Shown piece by piece: positions 9,801-17,526 of a DNA stretch of 64,000 nt. The stretch's first letter is position 1. The number at the start of each line of letters is the position of its first letter. The position numbers and the translations under genes are program-made. The notes under the pieces are model-generated. The model was not told the DNA's origin. It made no database searches and saw nothing but the letters and a program-made list of their open reading frames with translations. This DNA is from Lactococcus termiticola (lineage in GTDB: Bacteria > Bacillota > Bacilli > Lactobacillales > Streptococcaceae), in assembly GCF_003116835.1 (NCBI RefSeq), contig NZ_BFFO01000003.1, forward strand, positions 124,001 through 188,000, in the 5' to 3' direction.

Positions 9801-10003
9801 GCGATATGCTTGCAATAGCGTTTGGTCCGCTGAAAGTCCTCACAGGAACAAAAGTCACTCGTCCCATCTAGGTCGTACTTGACCTGGGCATCATCGACGT
9901 CAAACTGGATGGCGTACTGCTCTTGGCTTAGCTCCGTCAAGAGGCCTTCCTTATAGAGGGCAATTCCCTCTGCCCTGACCTTGGCCGGCATCATTCTACT
10001 CAT
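6866..10003 (-). CDS. SNF2-family DEAD/DEAH-box helicase with SWIM zinc finger
   Basis: A 1045-residue protein. Near the N-terminus a SWIM zinc finger is visible (CSCEDF ... RYCKHIAA, about residues 55-75). A long middle domain follows, then the SNF2 ATPase: Walker A DDMGLGKTLQAI, Walker B LLLDEAQ, and helicase C motifs including RAHRMGQ near the end. Such proteins move along double-stranded DNA and remodel protein-DNA complexes; the bacterial function is poorly known. The start at 10003 (MSRMMPAKV) is preferred to a TTG five codons upstream. It is a long-standing neighbour of murC in this family of bacteria. Confidence 0.93.
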   Translation of the reverse strand: MSRMMPAKVRAEGIALYKEGLLTELSQEQYAIQFDVDDAQVKYDLDGTSDFCSCEDFQRTKRYCKHIAAVEEFLKANEEQMNAEASAIDAADNDEEQSYKAGADFLTALEARDQTVFSRDDSYRLEAKIGDTLDLYDVFSRQRSLYLDLRIRSKKLDKAYVIKDVDSFLIALRRNESYAAAKLQIERMSLDLFDEASQSLLQFLLSITEKEDEAFSQQLLLKSGRYLRLPLLFVEPILDLLADLRSHELEIDGRKLNYFSYLELGDRAEGAEELFSFKVESQQDAIELQASAEDFLSFYDERLLYFDHVFYHVNSQQDRLIRFLNQSLLSFEGESKILFAYADKDKLARGLELLASIGKIDAAEFFRIKNFKPAFAFGISDDEKALKLDIQFDYGDFILEHFQELETLDFSRDLKKEARIFDLMDRFDFPRSFHGQIAIEPGFVEDFFLEMVPAFEALGQVQLSRDLSFLRIDQIPKIEIDRKGSLLDISFDLPNVSDSEFSGLVKKLQEDADYYVSESGRFYQLSGEFDQLKAALREMDDAYEIQGNHLTISASRTFQVSRIFEGLSSSELSEAFKDFYRQLTQPELFPYEKPAELNANLRPYQETGVKWLSMLSHYNLGGILADDMGLGKTLQAIVFLLSNLKAGERVLITAPASLTYNWASEFKKFAPSLDIEVIDGSKPERDEKIASDHQVYITSYGSFLKDVEAYNDKELTYLLLDEAQVVKNYSSKTNKALMALDVDYSFALSGTPLENRIEEIWAIFQVIMPGFLPKREKFNKMPSESIARMIQPFIMRRKKEDVLEELPDKMEKVLLNSLEDEQKKLYLAQLQVMQSQVSGMSSQDLSRSRMEILAGITRLRQICDTPALFIEDYQGGSGKMESLRELLVNMKASGHRPLIFSQFTKLFPEIEKMIEELGMSNYRLTGSTQPKERLSMVQAFNAGSRDAFLISLKAGGVGLNLTSADVVILVDLWWNPAVEEQAIARAHRMGQKNRVEVIRLITQGTIEERMIAIQDRKKDLIANVLDGDAASSSLSESEIREILGL

Positions 10004-10121
10004 AAAAAATCTTCTCAATTCTCTTCACAAAATTTGGCCTTATTATAGCATTTTTCGGGCAATTTTACCATAGTCTTAATTTAATTTTTCTGTGAAGAAT
10101 GATGACAAGAAATTTTGAAGC

Positions 10122-10268
10122 TGGTCGTTTCATTCCAGAAATCCCGCAACTTTACTGTGGACACGCAAGCGAAGCCTTTGGCTTCCATTGCTAATTGCCG
10201 AGCCCTTCGGTCTCTGCTATTGTCTTTTTCACAGTAAAGTTTCGGGATTTCTTCCATTCCACTAGTGC
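10122..10268 (+). repeat. Structured intergenic repeat, copy 6
   Basis: The outer arms include AGAAATCCCG/CGGGATTTCT and ACTTTACTGTG/CACAGTAAAGT. Hairpin 1 is GAAGCC ttt GGCTTC closed by GCAA/TTGC. Hairpin 2 is weaker than in other copies. The 3' end reads TTCCATTCCACTAGTGC. It lies between the zinc-operon small gene and the SNF2 helicase start. Confidence 0.85.
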
Positions 10269-10300
10269 TAATTTATGATTAGCATTTCACTCATTCTTCC

Positions 10301-10420
10301 TTATTTCAATCCCTTCCGCCTTCGCTTCTGCGCCTGAATGATTTTTACTGCCCGCTTCCGGGTCTTGATATTGGGGCTCTTAAGCCGTCTGTAGGCCGAT
10401 GATAAATCCGTCTTTTCCAT
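10301..10420 (-). CDS. 39-residue basic protein in the zinc-type S14 operon
   Basis: A short gene: ATG at 10420 with AAGGGAG seven bases upstream, stop TAA at 10301-10303. The product begins MEKTDLSSAYRRLKSP and ends RRRKGLK; more than a third of residues are Lys or Arg. It starts 24 bases after the rpsN stop codon, so it is co-transcribed with it under the zinc-type operators. It resembles, from memory, the very short Lactobacillales family annotated as putative metal homeostasis protein, and the operon context supports that. The biochemical role is unknown; RNA or ribosome binding is possible given the charge. Confidence 0.7.
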   Translation of the reverse strand: MEKTDLSSAYRRLKSPNIKTRKRAVKIIQAQKRRRKGLK

Positions 10421-10444
10421 AAAATCTCCCTTCATCGCAAGGCC

Positions 10445-10714
10445 CTACCAGCTGGCCTTTTTGACACCTGGCAGTTTGCCCTCGTGGGCAAGCTTTCTAA
10501 AGTTGACCCTGGACATGCCGAATTTTCGCATATAGGCCCGGGGCCGGCCGTCAATCCGGTCCCGCTTCTTCAAGCGGATGGGGTTCGCGTCCTTGGGGAG
10601 CTTTCTTAGCGCCTCATAGTTTCCCTCTTTTTTGAGCTGGCTCCTCAGCTCTCGGTAGTGCTCGACCAGCCTTTCTTGCCGTTCAAACTTTGCGATTTTT
10701 GACTTTTTTGCCAT
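10445..10714 (-). CDS. rpsN: Zinc-independent 30S ribosomal protein S14
   Basis: An 89-residue S14 of the long type. It has no CxxC zinc-binding pairs, unlike the 61-residue zinc form in the main ribosomal operon, and carries the S14 signature with [19 protein letters not shown]. It replaces the zinc-containing S14 in the small subunit when zinc is scarce. The promoter is overlapped by two operator-like sequences of the AdcR/ZitR type. The start has a strong AAGGAG. A small basic protein follows in the same transcript. Confidence 0.95.
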   Translation of the reverse strand: MAKKSKIAKFERQERLVEHYRELRSQLKKEGNYEALRKLPKDANPIRLKKRDRIDGRPRAYMRKFGMSRVNFRKLAHEGKLPGVKKASW

Positions 10715-10736
10715 GAGCTTCTCCTTTTTATTTTAG

Positions 10737-10784
10737 TTAACCAATTAATTATAAAAGAAAGAGCGAAATTAGTCAACCAGTTAA
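10737..10784 (-). promoter_or_regulatory. rpsN promoter with two AdcR/ZitR-like operators
   Basis: On the minus strand -35 TTGACT (10776-10771) and -10 TATAAT (10753-10748) are separated by exactly 17 bases. TTAACTGGTTGA (10784-10773) overlaps the -35 and TTAATTGGTTAA (10748-10737) abuts the -10. Each differs by one base from the streptococcal AdcR consensus TTAACYRGTTAA. Two sites over one promoter predict tight zinc-dependent repression of rpsN. Confidence 0.75.
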
Positions 10785-10806
10785 GCTTTTGCTTTTCAAA
10801 AAGAAA

Positions 10807-10833
10807 AAGCCTGACTTTTTAAGCCAGTGCCTC
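10807..10833 (-). terminator. Terminator after the serine hydrolase gene
   Basis: On the minus strand CTGGCTT and AAGTCAG pair (one G-T) around a short A-rich loop and are followed by GCTTTTTCTTTTTG. It overlaps the last codons of the gene and precedes the rpsN promoter. Confidence 0.6.
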
Positions 10834-11763
10834 TATAAAATCTTCTATCAAGCGATTCCGCTCTTCAATCCAGACAGCCCGCTCATCCTTGAGGTGGACC
10901 CGGTTGGACATGAAAATCACGGCCTGCTTGCTCGGCAGGTGCATCAGGATAAAGGTGCCCGTGTAGCCGGTATGAAGGAGCCAGTCGCCTTCGAGTAGGT
11001 CCCAGGCCAGGCTCCGCCTTCTTTCTTGGCCTGAATAATTTTTCAGGAGCTTGAGATAGCGGTCATCGCTAAAATAATAACGAACGATCTTGACCAGGTC
11101 GGCGACCGTAGAAAAGAGGCCAGCCGAGCCACAGTGAGGGCCGAGGACCCGAGCCTTGGGGTCGTGGACAATCCCAGCAGGTAAGTCATGCCAGGTCGGC
11201 ACGGCATTTTCCACCGGTCCAAAGCTCGTTTCGTTCATTCCCATCTTGGCAAACTGGGCAGTGAAAATCTCGTCAAGCGGTAGTCTTAGGCGTTTTTCCA
11301 GCATCAGACCTAAGAGGATAAAATTCACATCGCTATAGAGAAAGTCATTGTTTTCTCGCAATTTTAGATGACACATCGCATCTATTAAGCCTTCGGCATC
11401 CATGCTATCCCGGCCGGGAATAAAAGGGTCTAGGCCTGTCGTATGAGTCAGAAACTGCCTGATGGTAATGTCTTTATGAATAAAGTCTGGATAATAATCC
11501 GCCAGCGGATAATCCAGGCCAATCCGGCCGTCGAGCAGGAGGTCAATCATGACCGCCCCCGTCCCAACCACCTTGGTCACAGAGGCCAAATCCCAGTGCA
11601 TGCCTGCTTTGAGGGCTGTCACCTCAGGCAGAATGCTGGCCTGGCCAAAAAGAAAATGCTGTGTCTCATCATCTTCAGAGCACAGCATGACCTCGGCAGA
11701 CGGAAAAACACCTGCCTGCAGGTAGTCTTCAATTCTTTGAATGGCCTTATCTAAATTTTTCAT
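10819..11763 (-). CDS. Serine hydrolase of the beta-lactamase / class C fold
   Basis: A 314-residue protein without signal peptide, so probably cytoplasmic. It has the SxxK catalytic motif in DLASVTKVVGT (about residue 60), a tyrosine motif near YSDVN, and HTGYTG in place of the KTG box. This is the beta-lactamase-fold esterase/peptidase family (PF00144), not a true resistance enzyme. The start codon overlaps the cppA stop (ATGA), so the two are translationally coupled. The substrate is unknown; small ester or peptide hydrolysis is typical. Confidence 0.85.
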   Translation of the reverse strand: MKNLDKAIQRIEDYLQAGVFPSAEVMLCSEDDETQHFLFGQASILPEVTALKAGMHWDLASVTKVVGTGAVMIDLLLDGRIGLDYPLADYYPDFIHKDITIRQFLTHTTGLDPFIPGRDSMDAEGLIDAMCHLKLRENNDFLYSDVNFILLGLMLEKRLRLPLDEIFTAQFAKMGMNETSFGPVENAVPTWHDLPAGIVHDPKARVLGPHCGSAGLFSTVADLVKIVRYYFSDDRYLKLLKNYSGQERRRSLAWDLLEGDWLLHTGYTGTFILMHLPSKQAVIFMSNRVHLKDERAVWIEERNRLIEDFIEALA

Positions 11764-12524
11764 GATGATTTTACCAGCCAGACATCAATAGAGCCTGGGA
11801 TTGTCAGCAAGAGGGTCTTTTCAGCCTTGTCGAGACTGGCTTCAAGGCTCGCTGGAAGACTGGCCTTGACTTCAGCCAGGTCCAAGTCCTTTTCGACCTC
11901 AAAGAGGAGGAACTCGATGTCCAGGACCTCTTCAGTATCAGCCGTCAGGTCTTCACCAGTCGCTTGGCTAAAGCTAAAGGCTGGATGTTGCCATTTTTCG
12001 CCACAAAGGCTGTCAAAGGCTGTCTTGACCTGGTCATCGGCGACATTGAGCTCAATCTCAAGAATCTCAAAGTCTGAGAGGAAGACAGGCTCATCGGCCT
12101 TGCCTGCTTCAAGCTTCAGCTGGTCTTTATCGAGCTCTTTCAAGCTGGATAAATCCTTATCAGAAAGGACCAGGAAGCGGTCATTTTCAGGTGAAAGGGC
12201 CTCGAAAGCCCAGTGCTTGCCCTGACTATAGACCTTGTCGACAGCTTCTATATTGCGGGCCAGCAGACCTGCGATTTCTTCAGCATCTGCCAGGACGACG
12301 GTTCTAGCGTGCTTTTTCAGACCTTTGACCACTCTCGCCTCAGGGCTTTCTTCTATAATCAGGCGTTTGGCTTTGGTTTTTTGACCACCGAGATAGCAGC
12401 AGGCCCCCTCTTCAAGGAGGACCTTAAAGCCTAGGACTTCCCGGTAAAAAGTCAAATTTTCCTCCCGGTCATGCACACGGTAGGCCGGCACAGAGGCCTT
12501 CAGTTGATCCAGTAATTTTTGCAT
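11760..12524 (-). CDS. CppA-family protein (VOC-like fold)
   Basis: A 254-residue protein similar to streptococcal CppA, an N-terminal glyoxalase/VOC-like domain (VHDREENLTFYREVLGFKVL at about residues 18-37; KRLIIEESP further on) plus a CppA C-terminal domain. CppA was named for a C3-degrading activity in streptococci, but its role in non-pathogens is unclear, and metal ligands expected of an active VOC enzyme are not obvious. I chose ATG 12524 (AAGGAG upstream) over a frame opening 108 codons earlier, because the divergent gene's promoter lies in that extension. The stop overlaps the start of the hydrolase gene. Confidence 0.8.
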   Translation of the reverse strand: MQKLLDQLKASVPAYRVHDREENLTFYREVLGFKVLLEEGACCYLGGQKTKAKRLIIEESPEARVVKGLKKHARTVVLADAEEIAGLLARNIEAVDKVYSQGKHWAFEALSPENDRFLVLSDKDLSSLKELDKDQLKLEAGKADEPVFLSDFEILEIELNVADDQVKTAFDSLCGEKWQHPAFSFSQATGEDLTADTEEVLDIEFLLFEVEKDLDLAEVKASLPASLEASLDKAEKTLLLTIPGSIDVWLVKSS

Positions 12525-12614
12525 CTTGCTCTCCTTATCTTCTATTCTAGTAAAATCAGAGGAATTTCGCAAAGAATTATATTTCTTTTTTCGAGGCTGT
12601 GCTATAATAAAGCC

Positions 12615-13397
12615 ATGAATATTTTGCGTAAATACAGCCTGCTCATATCGCTCATTCCAGGCATTCTCCTTGGCCTGCTGGTCACTCAGGGCCATATCGG
12701 CCTGAGCCTGCTTTGGTCGGCCCTCTTCTTTTATGCGGCGAGCCTGCTGGTTATCCACCAAAAGCTCTACTGGCTGGCCCTCTTTGTCCTCTCGCTTTTG
12801 CCCATGCTCAGCATCACGATCATAAACCAGCAAAATCAACGGCAACACCAGCCCTTTAGTTTTTTAGAAATTTTAATTTTCCTGGTCATCTTTCTTTTTG
12901 CCCTGATTCTTTCTTATAGAATTGCCCGGAAGAAAGAGCTCATCGAGCCGATCCACATCAGCCGTTTTCCCCTTGGTAAAATCCTGATTGGCTTTCTCAT
13001 GATTTTTGTAGCCAGCTTGCTGACTAGCTTTATCGGGAGCCTGCTCAAGGAGACCGGCACTGAAAATCAAGCCGCCCTCAATCAGCTGGCGACCGCTATT
13101 CCCACGATCGTCTACGCTATCGCCGTCGTCGGGGCCGGCTTCTTTGAAGAACTGACCTACCGGGTCGCCATCATGGACGGTGTCCTCAAGAAATACCAGC
13201 CCCTGGCCTTTCTCGCCGCCCTCCTCCTCTTTACCCTCATGCACAGCCCTAGCAATATCTACAGCTGGCTGACCTACGGCCTCATGAGCCTGATTCTGAC
13301 AACCTTTTACTACCGCTATCGGAATTTTTATCTGAACATGGGAATCCACATGCTTTGGAACGGCTTTGGAATTTTGATTTCATTGTTGGTGCGTTAG
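12615..13397 (+). CDS. CPBP-family intramembrane metalloprotease
   Basis: A 260-residue protein with about seven membrane segments. The CPBP (CAAX protease / bacteriocin-processing) motifs are present: FFEELTYR (EExxxR), a following HSPSN segment and HMLWNGFG. Such enzymes cleave substrates inside the membrane, and some give immunity to bacteriocins. An extended -10 (TGC TATAAT, 12600-12608) lies only 6 bases before ATG 12615 and there is no Shine-Dalgarno, so the mRNA is predicted to be leaderless. It is divergent from cppA. Confidence 0.85.
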   Translation: MNILRKYSLLISLIPGILLGLLVTQGHIGLSLLWSALFFYAASLLVIHQKLYWLALFVLSLLPMLSITIINQQNQRQHQPFSFLEILIFLVIFLFALILSYRIARKKELIEPIHISRFPLGKILIGFLMIFVASLLTSFIGSLLKETGTENQAALNQLATAIPTIVYAIAVVGAGFFEELTYRVAIMDGVLKKYQPLAFLAALLLFTLMHSPSNIYSWLTYGLMSLILTTFYYRYRNFYLNMGIHMLWNGFGILISLLVR

Positions 13398-13510
13398 GCG
13401 TTCCAGTCCAGAAAAGGGCTGAAGGACACTGTTAGGGACGCAATGGAAGCCAAAGTCTTCCAAGTCCCCTTTTTAACAGTGGCTTTCAGCCCTTTTCTTC
13501 CCTTTCACTG
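13398..13510 (+). repeat. Structured intergenic repeat, copy 7 (shortened)
   Basis: The outer arms AAAAGGGCTGAA/TTTCAGCCCTTTT and CACTGTTA/TAACAGTG are intact. The interior is cut down to one hairpin region around GGACGC and GAAGCC. It begins at the CPBP gene's stop codon and is followed tail-to-tail by copy 8. Confidence 0.7.
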
Positions 13511-13580
13511 AGACACTTATAAGAAATCCCAAAAAACTTGCACTTGGAGCAGGATTTTTAAGCCTCGAACTTCCCCAACA

Positions 13581-13712
13581 GCGAAGTGGAGAAATCCAGG
13601 GGCATCTGCCCTGAAAAAGGCAGATTTGAAGACCAACAGGCTTCAAATCTAGGAATGGAAGCCGAAGGCTTCGCTTCCGGCCCAGGGCAGTATGAGCCTG
13701 GATTTCGCAACG
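13581..13712 (-). repeat. Structured intergenic repeat, copy 8
   Basis: The outer arms GAAATCCAGG/CCTGGATTTC and TGCCCTG/CAGGGCA are present. Hairpin 2 is AGATTTGAAG/CTTCAAATCT. Hairpin 1 is GAAGCC ttc GGCTTC closed by GGAA/TTCC, one of the compensated variants. It lies between convergent genes. Confidence 0.8.
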
Positions 13713-13783
13713 TAGCGACTCCCTAGGTACTTCGAAAAGTCTAAACGAAAAGCCAAATCAAACGATTTGGCTTTCCTTATCTA

Positions 13784-13987
13784 TTAAGCTTCCTTAACAC
13801 TCAAAACCATAAAGCCTGATTTGCCATCTTCTGAGATAACAAAACCATTGTTATCTGCAACAAACTGGAGGGCGGCCTTAAGGTCAGCGAATTCTTTGGT
13901 CAGCTGATGGCTTTCAGCCACAGCTCCAACGAAGCTTTGTTCACTTCCTTCAAAGGCAGAAATTCCCTTAAAAACGAATTTTGTCAT
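13784..13987 (-). CDS. Hypothetical 67-residue protein downstream of tig
   Basis: A short soluble protein of 67 residues (begins MTKFVFKGISAFEG) with an alpha/beta pattern and no domain that I recognise. CAGGAG precedes the start. It begins 17 bases after the trigger factor stop codon on the same strand, so it is likely co-transcribed with it. Codon use matches the neighbours. A function cannot be inferred beyond a possible link to protein folding or translation. Confidence 0.65.
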   Translation of the reverse strand: MTKFVFKGISAFEGSEQSFVGAVAESHQLTKEFADLKAALQFVADNNGFVISEDGKSGFMVLSVKEA

Positions 13988-14004
13988 ATGAATACTCCTG
14001 TGAT

Positions 14005-15288
14005 TTATTTTACAACGGCAGTAGAAGTGATGGCTTCAACAGCCTTCTTCATTGCGATGTCGTGCTTAAGCATGTCAACTGGAAGAAGTTGTTCTACTTG
14101 TTCCACTGGCATGTTGTATTGACCAGCAAGGTCTTCGATTTCTGACTTCACTTCTTCATCAGAAGTTTCAAAGTTTTCTTTTTCAGCAATCGCTTCGATT
14201 ACAAGGTTTGTACGAACACGTTTTTCAGCATCAGCTTCGTATTGCTTGTGGAGGTCGTCTTCAGTTGTACCAGTGATTTGGAAGTACATTTCTGGAGAGA
14301 TGCCTTGTTGTTGCATCCCACCCAAGAATTCGTTCATCGCACGGTGTACTTCTTCGTGGATCATTTCTTCTGGGATTTCTTTGATTGTAGCATTTTCAAC
14401 TGCTGCTTCGATAGCTGCAGTTTCTACAGCGTCATTATAAGCTGATTCTTTAGCTTCTGACAATTCTTTGCGGAATTTTTCCTTGAGCTCATCCAAAGTT
14501 TCCACTTCTTCGTCGATGTCTTTTGCAAGTTCATCGTCAAGTTCTGGCACTTCTTTTGCCTTGACTTCATGTACTGTTGTAGCAAAGACTGCGTCTTTAC
14601 CAGCCAGGTCAGTCGCTTGGTAGTCTTCAGGGAAAGTCACTTTGACTTCTACTTCATCACCAGCTTTTGAGCCAACGAGTTGTTCTTCAAAGCCAGGGAT
14701 GAATTGACCGCTGCCGAGTTCGAGGCTGTGGTTGTTCCCTTTTCCGCCTTCGAATTCTTCGCCGTCAACTGAACCTACGAAGTCAATCACGACAGTATCG
14801 CCGTTTTCAGCTGCTCCGTCTTTCACTGCAAGTTCTGCGAGGTTGTTTTGTTCGCGAGCGATACGGTCTTCAACGTCTTTATCTGATACTTCTTTTTCAA
14901 GATCAACAGAAACTTCAAGCTTTTGGTAGTCGCCGAGTTCAACTTCAGGTTTAACGATGACTTCTGCAGTCATTTCCCAGTCTTGGCCTTTTTCCATTGA
15001 TTTCACGTCAACTTTAGGTTGAGCAACAGGTGTGATGCCAGCTTCTTTTACAGCTGCGTCGTAGGCTTGTGGCAATACAGCATTCAAAGCTTCTTCGTAG
15101 AGGGCTTCTTCACCAAACATGCGGTTAAACATTGTGCGAGAGATTTTACCTTTACGGAAACCTGGGACAGTGATATCTTTTTTCACCTTGTTGAAGGCTT
15201 TGTCAAGACCACCAGCGATTGTAGCTTGGTCGATTGAAAATGTGAGTGTACCGTTATTTGTACCTGTTTTTTCAAAACTTGCAGTCAT
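14005..15288 (-). CDS. tig: Trigger factor, ribosome-associated chaperone and prolyl isomerase
   Basis: A 427-residue protein of typical length. The N-terminal ribosome-binding domain has the tail signature [11 protein letters not shown] (GFRxGK), followed by an FKBP-type isomerase domain ([17 protein letters not shown]) and the helical C-terminal chaperone domain. It binds nascent chains at the ribosome exit tunnel. The promoter is clear: TTGAAA at 15367-15362, 17-base spacer, TATTCT at 15344-15339 with an extended TG. AAGGAG precedes the ATG. Its codon choice is visibly more AT-rich than its neighbours', as for other highly expressed genes in this window. Confidence 0.97.
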   Translation of the reverse strand: MTASFEKTGTNNGTLTFSIDQATIAGGLDKAFNKVKKDITVPGFRKGKISRTMFNRMFGEEALYEEALNAVLPQAYDAAVKEAGITPVAQPKVDVKSMEKGQDWEMTAEVIVKPEVELGDYQKLEVSVDLEKEVSDKDVEDRIAREQNNLAELAVKDGAAENGDTVVIDFVGSVDGEEFEGGKGNNHSLELGSGQFIPGFEEQLVGSKAGDEVEVKVTFPEDYQATDLAGKDAVFATTVHEVKAKEVPELDDELAKDIDEEVETLDELKEKFRKELSEAKESAYNDAVETAAIEAAVENATIKEIPEEMIHEEVHRAMNEFLGGMQQQGISPEMYFQITGTTEDDLHKQYEADAEKRVRTNLVIEAIAEKENFETSDEEVKSEIEDLAGQYNMPVEQVEQLLPVDMLKHDIAMKKAVEAITSTAVVK

Positions 15289-15338
15289 TAATAGTTCTCC
15301 TTATTTTAAGCGTTCCGCTTAGAATTTCATACCTTTCA

Positions 15339-15367
15339 AGAATAGCATAAAGGCTTGATTTTTTCAA
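15339..15367 (-). promoter_or_regulatory. tig promoter
   Basis: -35 TTGAAA and -10 TATTCT are separated by 17 bases, with TGC before the -10, about 50 bases upstream of the tig start codon. Confidence 0.7.
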
Positions 15368-15388
15368 GTTTTTGTGCTGGTTAATAGG

Positions 15389-15534
15389 GTCGTTCCGCTA
15401 CAGGAAAGCCGTTCCTTAGCTGTGAGGCCGGAAGCGAAGCCTTCGGCTTCCATTCCTAACTTTGGAGCCCTCCGGTCTCCAAAGTTGCCTTATTTCACAG
15501 CAACGGACCGGCTTTCCTGCAGCTCCACTCACAC
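15389..15534 (+). repeat. Structured intergenic repeat, copy 9
   Basis: The outer arms contain AGGAAAGCCG/CGGCTTTCCT and GCTGTGA/TCACAGC. Hairpin 1 is closed by GGAA/TTCC instead of GCAA/TTGC, a compensatory double change. Hairpin 2 is AACTTTGGAG/CTCCAAAGTT. It is paired tail-to-tail with copy 10. The 15289-15732 gap holds the tig promoter and these two copies only. Confidence 0.85.
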
Positions 15535-15576
15535 CTATTAAATATATTTTTTATAAAAAAAGAGCCTTGTTACAGG

Positions 15577-15726
15577 CACTAATGGAGTGGAAGAAATCTC
15601 GCCAAAACACAGTGTTATCAAGGCAAAATTGAAGACCACAGGGCTTCAATTTTAGCAATGGAAGCCAAGGGCTTCGCTTGCGGGCCACACTGTGCTTTTG
15701 GCGGGATTTCTGGAACGGAATGGTCC
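15577..15726 (-). repeat. Structured intergenic repeat, copy 10
   Basis: The outer arms GAAATCTCGCCAAAACACAG and CTGTGCTTTTGGCGGGATTTC pair with few mismatches. Hairpin 2 is AAAATTGAAG/CTTCAATTTT and hairpin 1 is closed by GCAA/TTGC. It ends just before the stop codon of the 172-residue membrane protein. Confidence 0.85.
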
Positions 15727-15732
15727 CTAATA

Positions 15733-16251
15733 TCACTGATAACTGAGCGTCTTAATCGTATTCCCCGAAGCATCGGTCAGGTTAATCTGGACCTTAGGGT
15801 TTTGGGTGCCGGCTTGTCGCATGGCTTCTAGGGCCTTGTCGGCGATGGTTTTCATGGAGTCAGCATTGGCTGAGGCGACGGCAGCGGCTGTGACATTATT
15901 GAGCTTGGATGAGCTGAGGTTGTAGGTTAGAGTTGAGCCATTGACACTGGCCTGGGCAGAGTCCAAAAGTCCGGCTGAGCGGTCGATGATGCTCTGGCTG
16001 AGCTCGTTGAGTTTGCCGGCCAGCTGTTCAGGATTGGCCGCAGGGACAGAGCCCGTCGTCGCCCCTTCCAGGTTGTTGCTAGCCTCCAGATGATTGACAA
16101 TTTTATCGGTCGCCTGCTTGACGACATAGCGTTCTGCAAAGTAGAATCCGGTCGCAAGGATTGCCAAGACAATGATAAGTCCGATGATAAATTTCAAAAA
16201 GCCGTGCTTCTTGCGTTTTTTAGGTGTTCTTTCCATTCTTGATTGAGCCAT
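15733..16251 (-). CDS. Hypothetical single-pass membrane protein
   Basis: A 172-residue protein. A very basic N-terminus (RTPKKRKKHG) precedes one membrane helix at about residues 18-42 (FLKFIIGLIIVLAILATGF), so by the positive-inside rule the rest faces outside. The outer part is Ala/Ser/Asn-rich and probably helical. No catalytic motif or known domain is seen. ATG 16251 has AAAGGAG upstream. It lies 43 bases after uppP on the same strand, so a cell-envelope role is plausible but inferred from context only. Confidence 0.65.
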   Translation of the reverse strand: MAQSRMERTPKKRKKHGFLKFIIGLIIVLAILATGFYFAERYVVKQATDKIVNHLEASNNLEGATTGSVPAANPEQLAGKLNELSQSIIDRSAGLLDSAQASVNGSTLTYNLSSSKLNNVTAAAVASANADSMKTIADKALEAMRQAGTQNPKVQINLTDASGNTIKTLSYQ

Positions 16252-16294
16252 GGGCTCTCCTTTCTTGGCCGGCATTTCCCGGGCCATTCATTTT

Positions 16295-17149
16295 CTAGCC
16301 AAACATGAGCTTGAGCAAGAGATAGGGCAACAAGAGGACACCGAGGACAATCCGGTATTTCCCGAAGGCTGTAAAATCATGTCGCTTGACAAAGCTCATT
16401 AGCCAGCGGATGGCCAGCATCGACACGCCAAAGGCCACGGCAAAGGCGAGGATGAGAATCAAAAATTGCTCGCCCGTAAAGCCATTGCCAGCAGCAAAAT
16501 ATTTAAGCAGCTTGAGGAAGCTGGCTCCAAACATAATCGGCACGCCCAAGAAGAAGGTAAACTCAGCCGCAACAGCTCGCGAGACTCCAATCAGAAGGGC
16601 ACCGACGATGGTTGCCCCTGAGCGGGAGGTCCCAGGCACCAGTGACAAGAGCTGGAAAAGCCCGATATAGAGGGCATAACGATAGCTCAGCCGATGCAGG
16701 TCAAAGACCTTAAAATCATGGCCGGGCACATAACGCCGTTCAATCACGATAAAGAGGACACCATAGATAATCAGGGTCAGGGCGACCGTCCCGATGTTCA
16801 TAAAATGTTCTTCCAGCCAGTCATTGAGCGGAAAACCGATGATAACAGCAGGAATGGTCGCAATGATGATTTTGGCCCAGAGTTGCCAGGTCAACTGAAC
16901 CTCTCGGGCTGACTTCTGCTTGTCTTTTTTGACCAGCTTGTTAAAGGGCATCAGCTGGTTCCAGTAGAGGACCACGACAGAGAGAATCGCCCCCAGCTGG
17001 ATGACCACGTCAAACATGTTCTTAAAGTCCTGGCTTTGATTCAGGCGAATAAATTCTTGGGCAATCAAGAGGTGGCCGGTCGAGCTAATCGGCAACCACT
17101 CGGTCAGCCCCTCGATAATCCCTAAAATAATCGCTACAATAATATCCAT
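16295..17149 (-). CDS. uppP: Undecaprenyl-diphosphatase (BacA/UppP family)
   Basis: A 284-residue integral membrane protein. The family signatures are present: EGLTEWLPISSTGHL near the N-terminus (glutamates and serine of the active site) and PGTSRSGATIVGALL in the middle. It dephosphorylates undecaprenyl diphosphate at the membrane, recycling the lipid carrier used for peptidoglycan and for the rhamnan made by the cluster further right; it also confers bacitracin tolerance. ATG 17149 is preceded by GGAG; the longer reading from a TTG adds four residues only. Confidence 0.96.
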   Translation of the reverse strand: MDIIVAIILGIIEGLTEWLPISSTGHLLIAQEFIRLNQSQDFKNMFDVVIQLGAILSVVVLYWNQLMPFNKLVKKDKQKSAREVQLTWQLWAKIIIATIPAVIIGFPLNDWLEEHFMNIGTVALTLIIYGVLFIVIERRYVPGHDFKVFDLHRLSYRYALYIGLFQLLSLVPGTSRSGATIVGALLIGVSRAVAAEFTFFLGVPIMFGASFLKLLKYFAAGNGFTGEQFLILILAFAVAFGVSMLAIRWLMSFVKRHDFTAFGKYRIVLGVLLLPYLLLKLMFG

Positions 17150-17237
17150 AGTTTTCTCCAATTTTTTCTGCTATAAATTGATTATAACGGAAAAAGATAA
17201 AAACGACAATTTTTAGCCATAGCTCCAGACTTTGTCT

Positions 17238-17380
17238 GTTGCGTTCCAGAAATTCTGCAGAAAGCACTGTGAGGCCGCGAGCAGCCAGCTTCGCTGTCTC
17301 ATCGCTAAATGTCGAGCCCTCACGGTCTCGCCATTTGCCTTTTTCTCACAGTGTTTATACAGGATTTCTTCCACTCCACC
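17238..17380 (+). repeat. Structured intergenic repeat, copy 11
   Basis: Hairpin 1 is closed by GCGA/TCGC, a compensated variant of GCAA/TTGC. Hairpin 2 is AAATGTCGAG/CTCGCCATTT. The outer arms include CACTGTGA/TCACAGTG. This is the only copy in a divergent intergenic space (uppP versus the lysine permease), so it cannot act as a terminator of either neighbour unless their leaders extend through it. Confidence 0.85.
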
Positions 17381-17477
17381 CCCGTCTATCTCCCAATCAT
17401 AAACCTCATACATTCAAATTATTCATCAACTTTATTTATAAATTTTTAGCCCTCTTATGACCTCGTCAGATTCCCAC

Positions 17478-17506
17478 TTGACAAACTCGGAATTTTAATG
17501 TAATAT
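17478..17506 (+). promoter_or_regulatory. Promoter of the lysine riboswitch and permease
   Basis: TTGACA (17478-17483), 17-base spacer, TAATAT (17501-17506). Transcription is expected to begin near 17513, just before the aptamer. Confidence 0.75.
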
Positions 17507-17526
17507 AGATAAATAATTATTAATTC

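Noticed and set aside
12525-12848. 108-codon N-terminal extension of the cppA gene
   Set aside because: It lies over the divergent CPBP gene and its promoter; a good Shine-Dalgarno at 12524 starts the conserved part.
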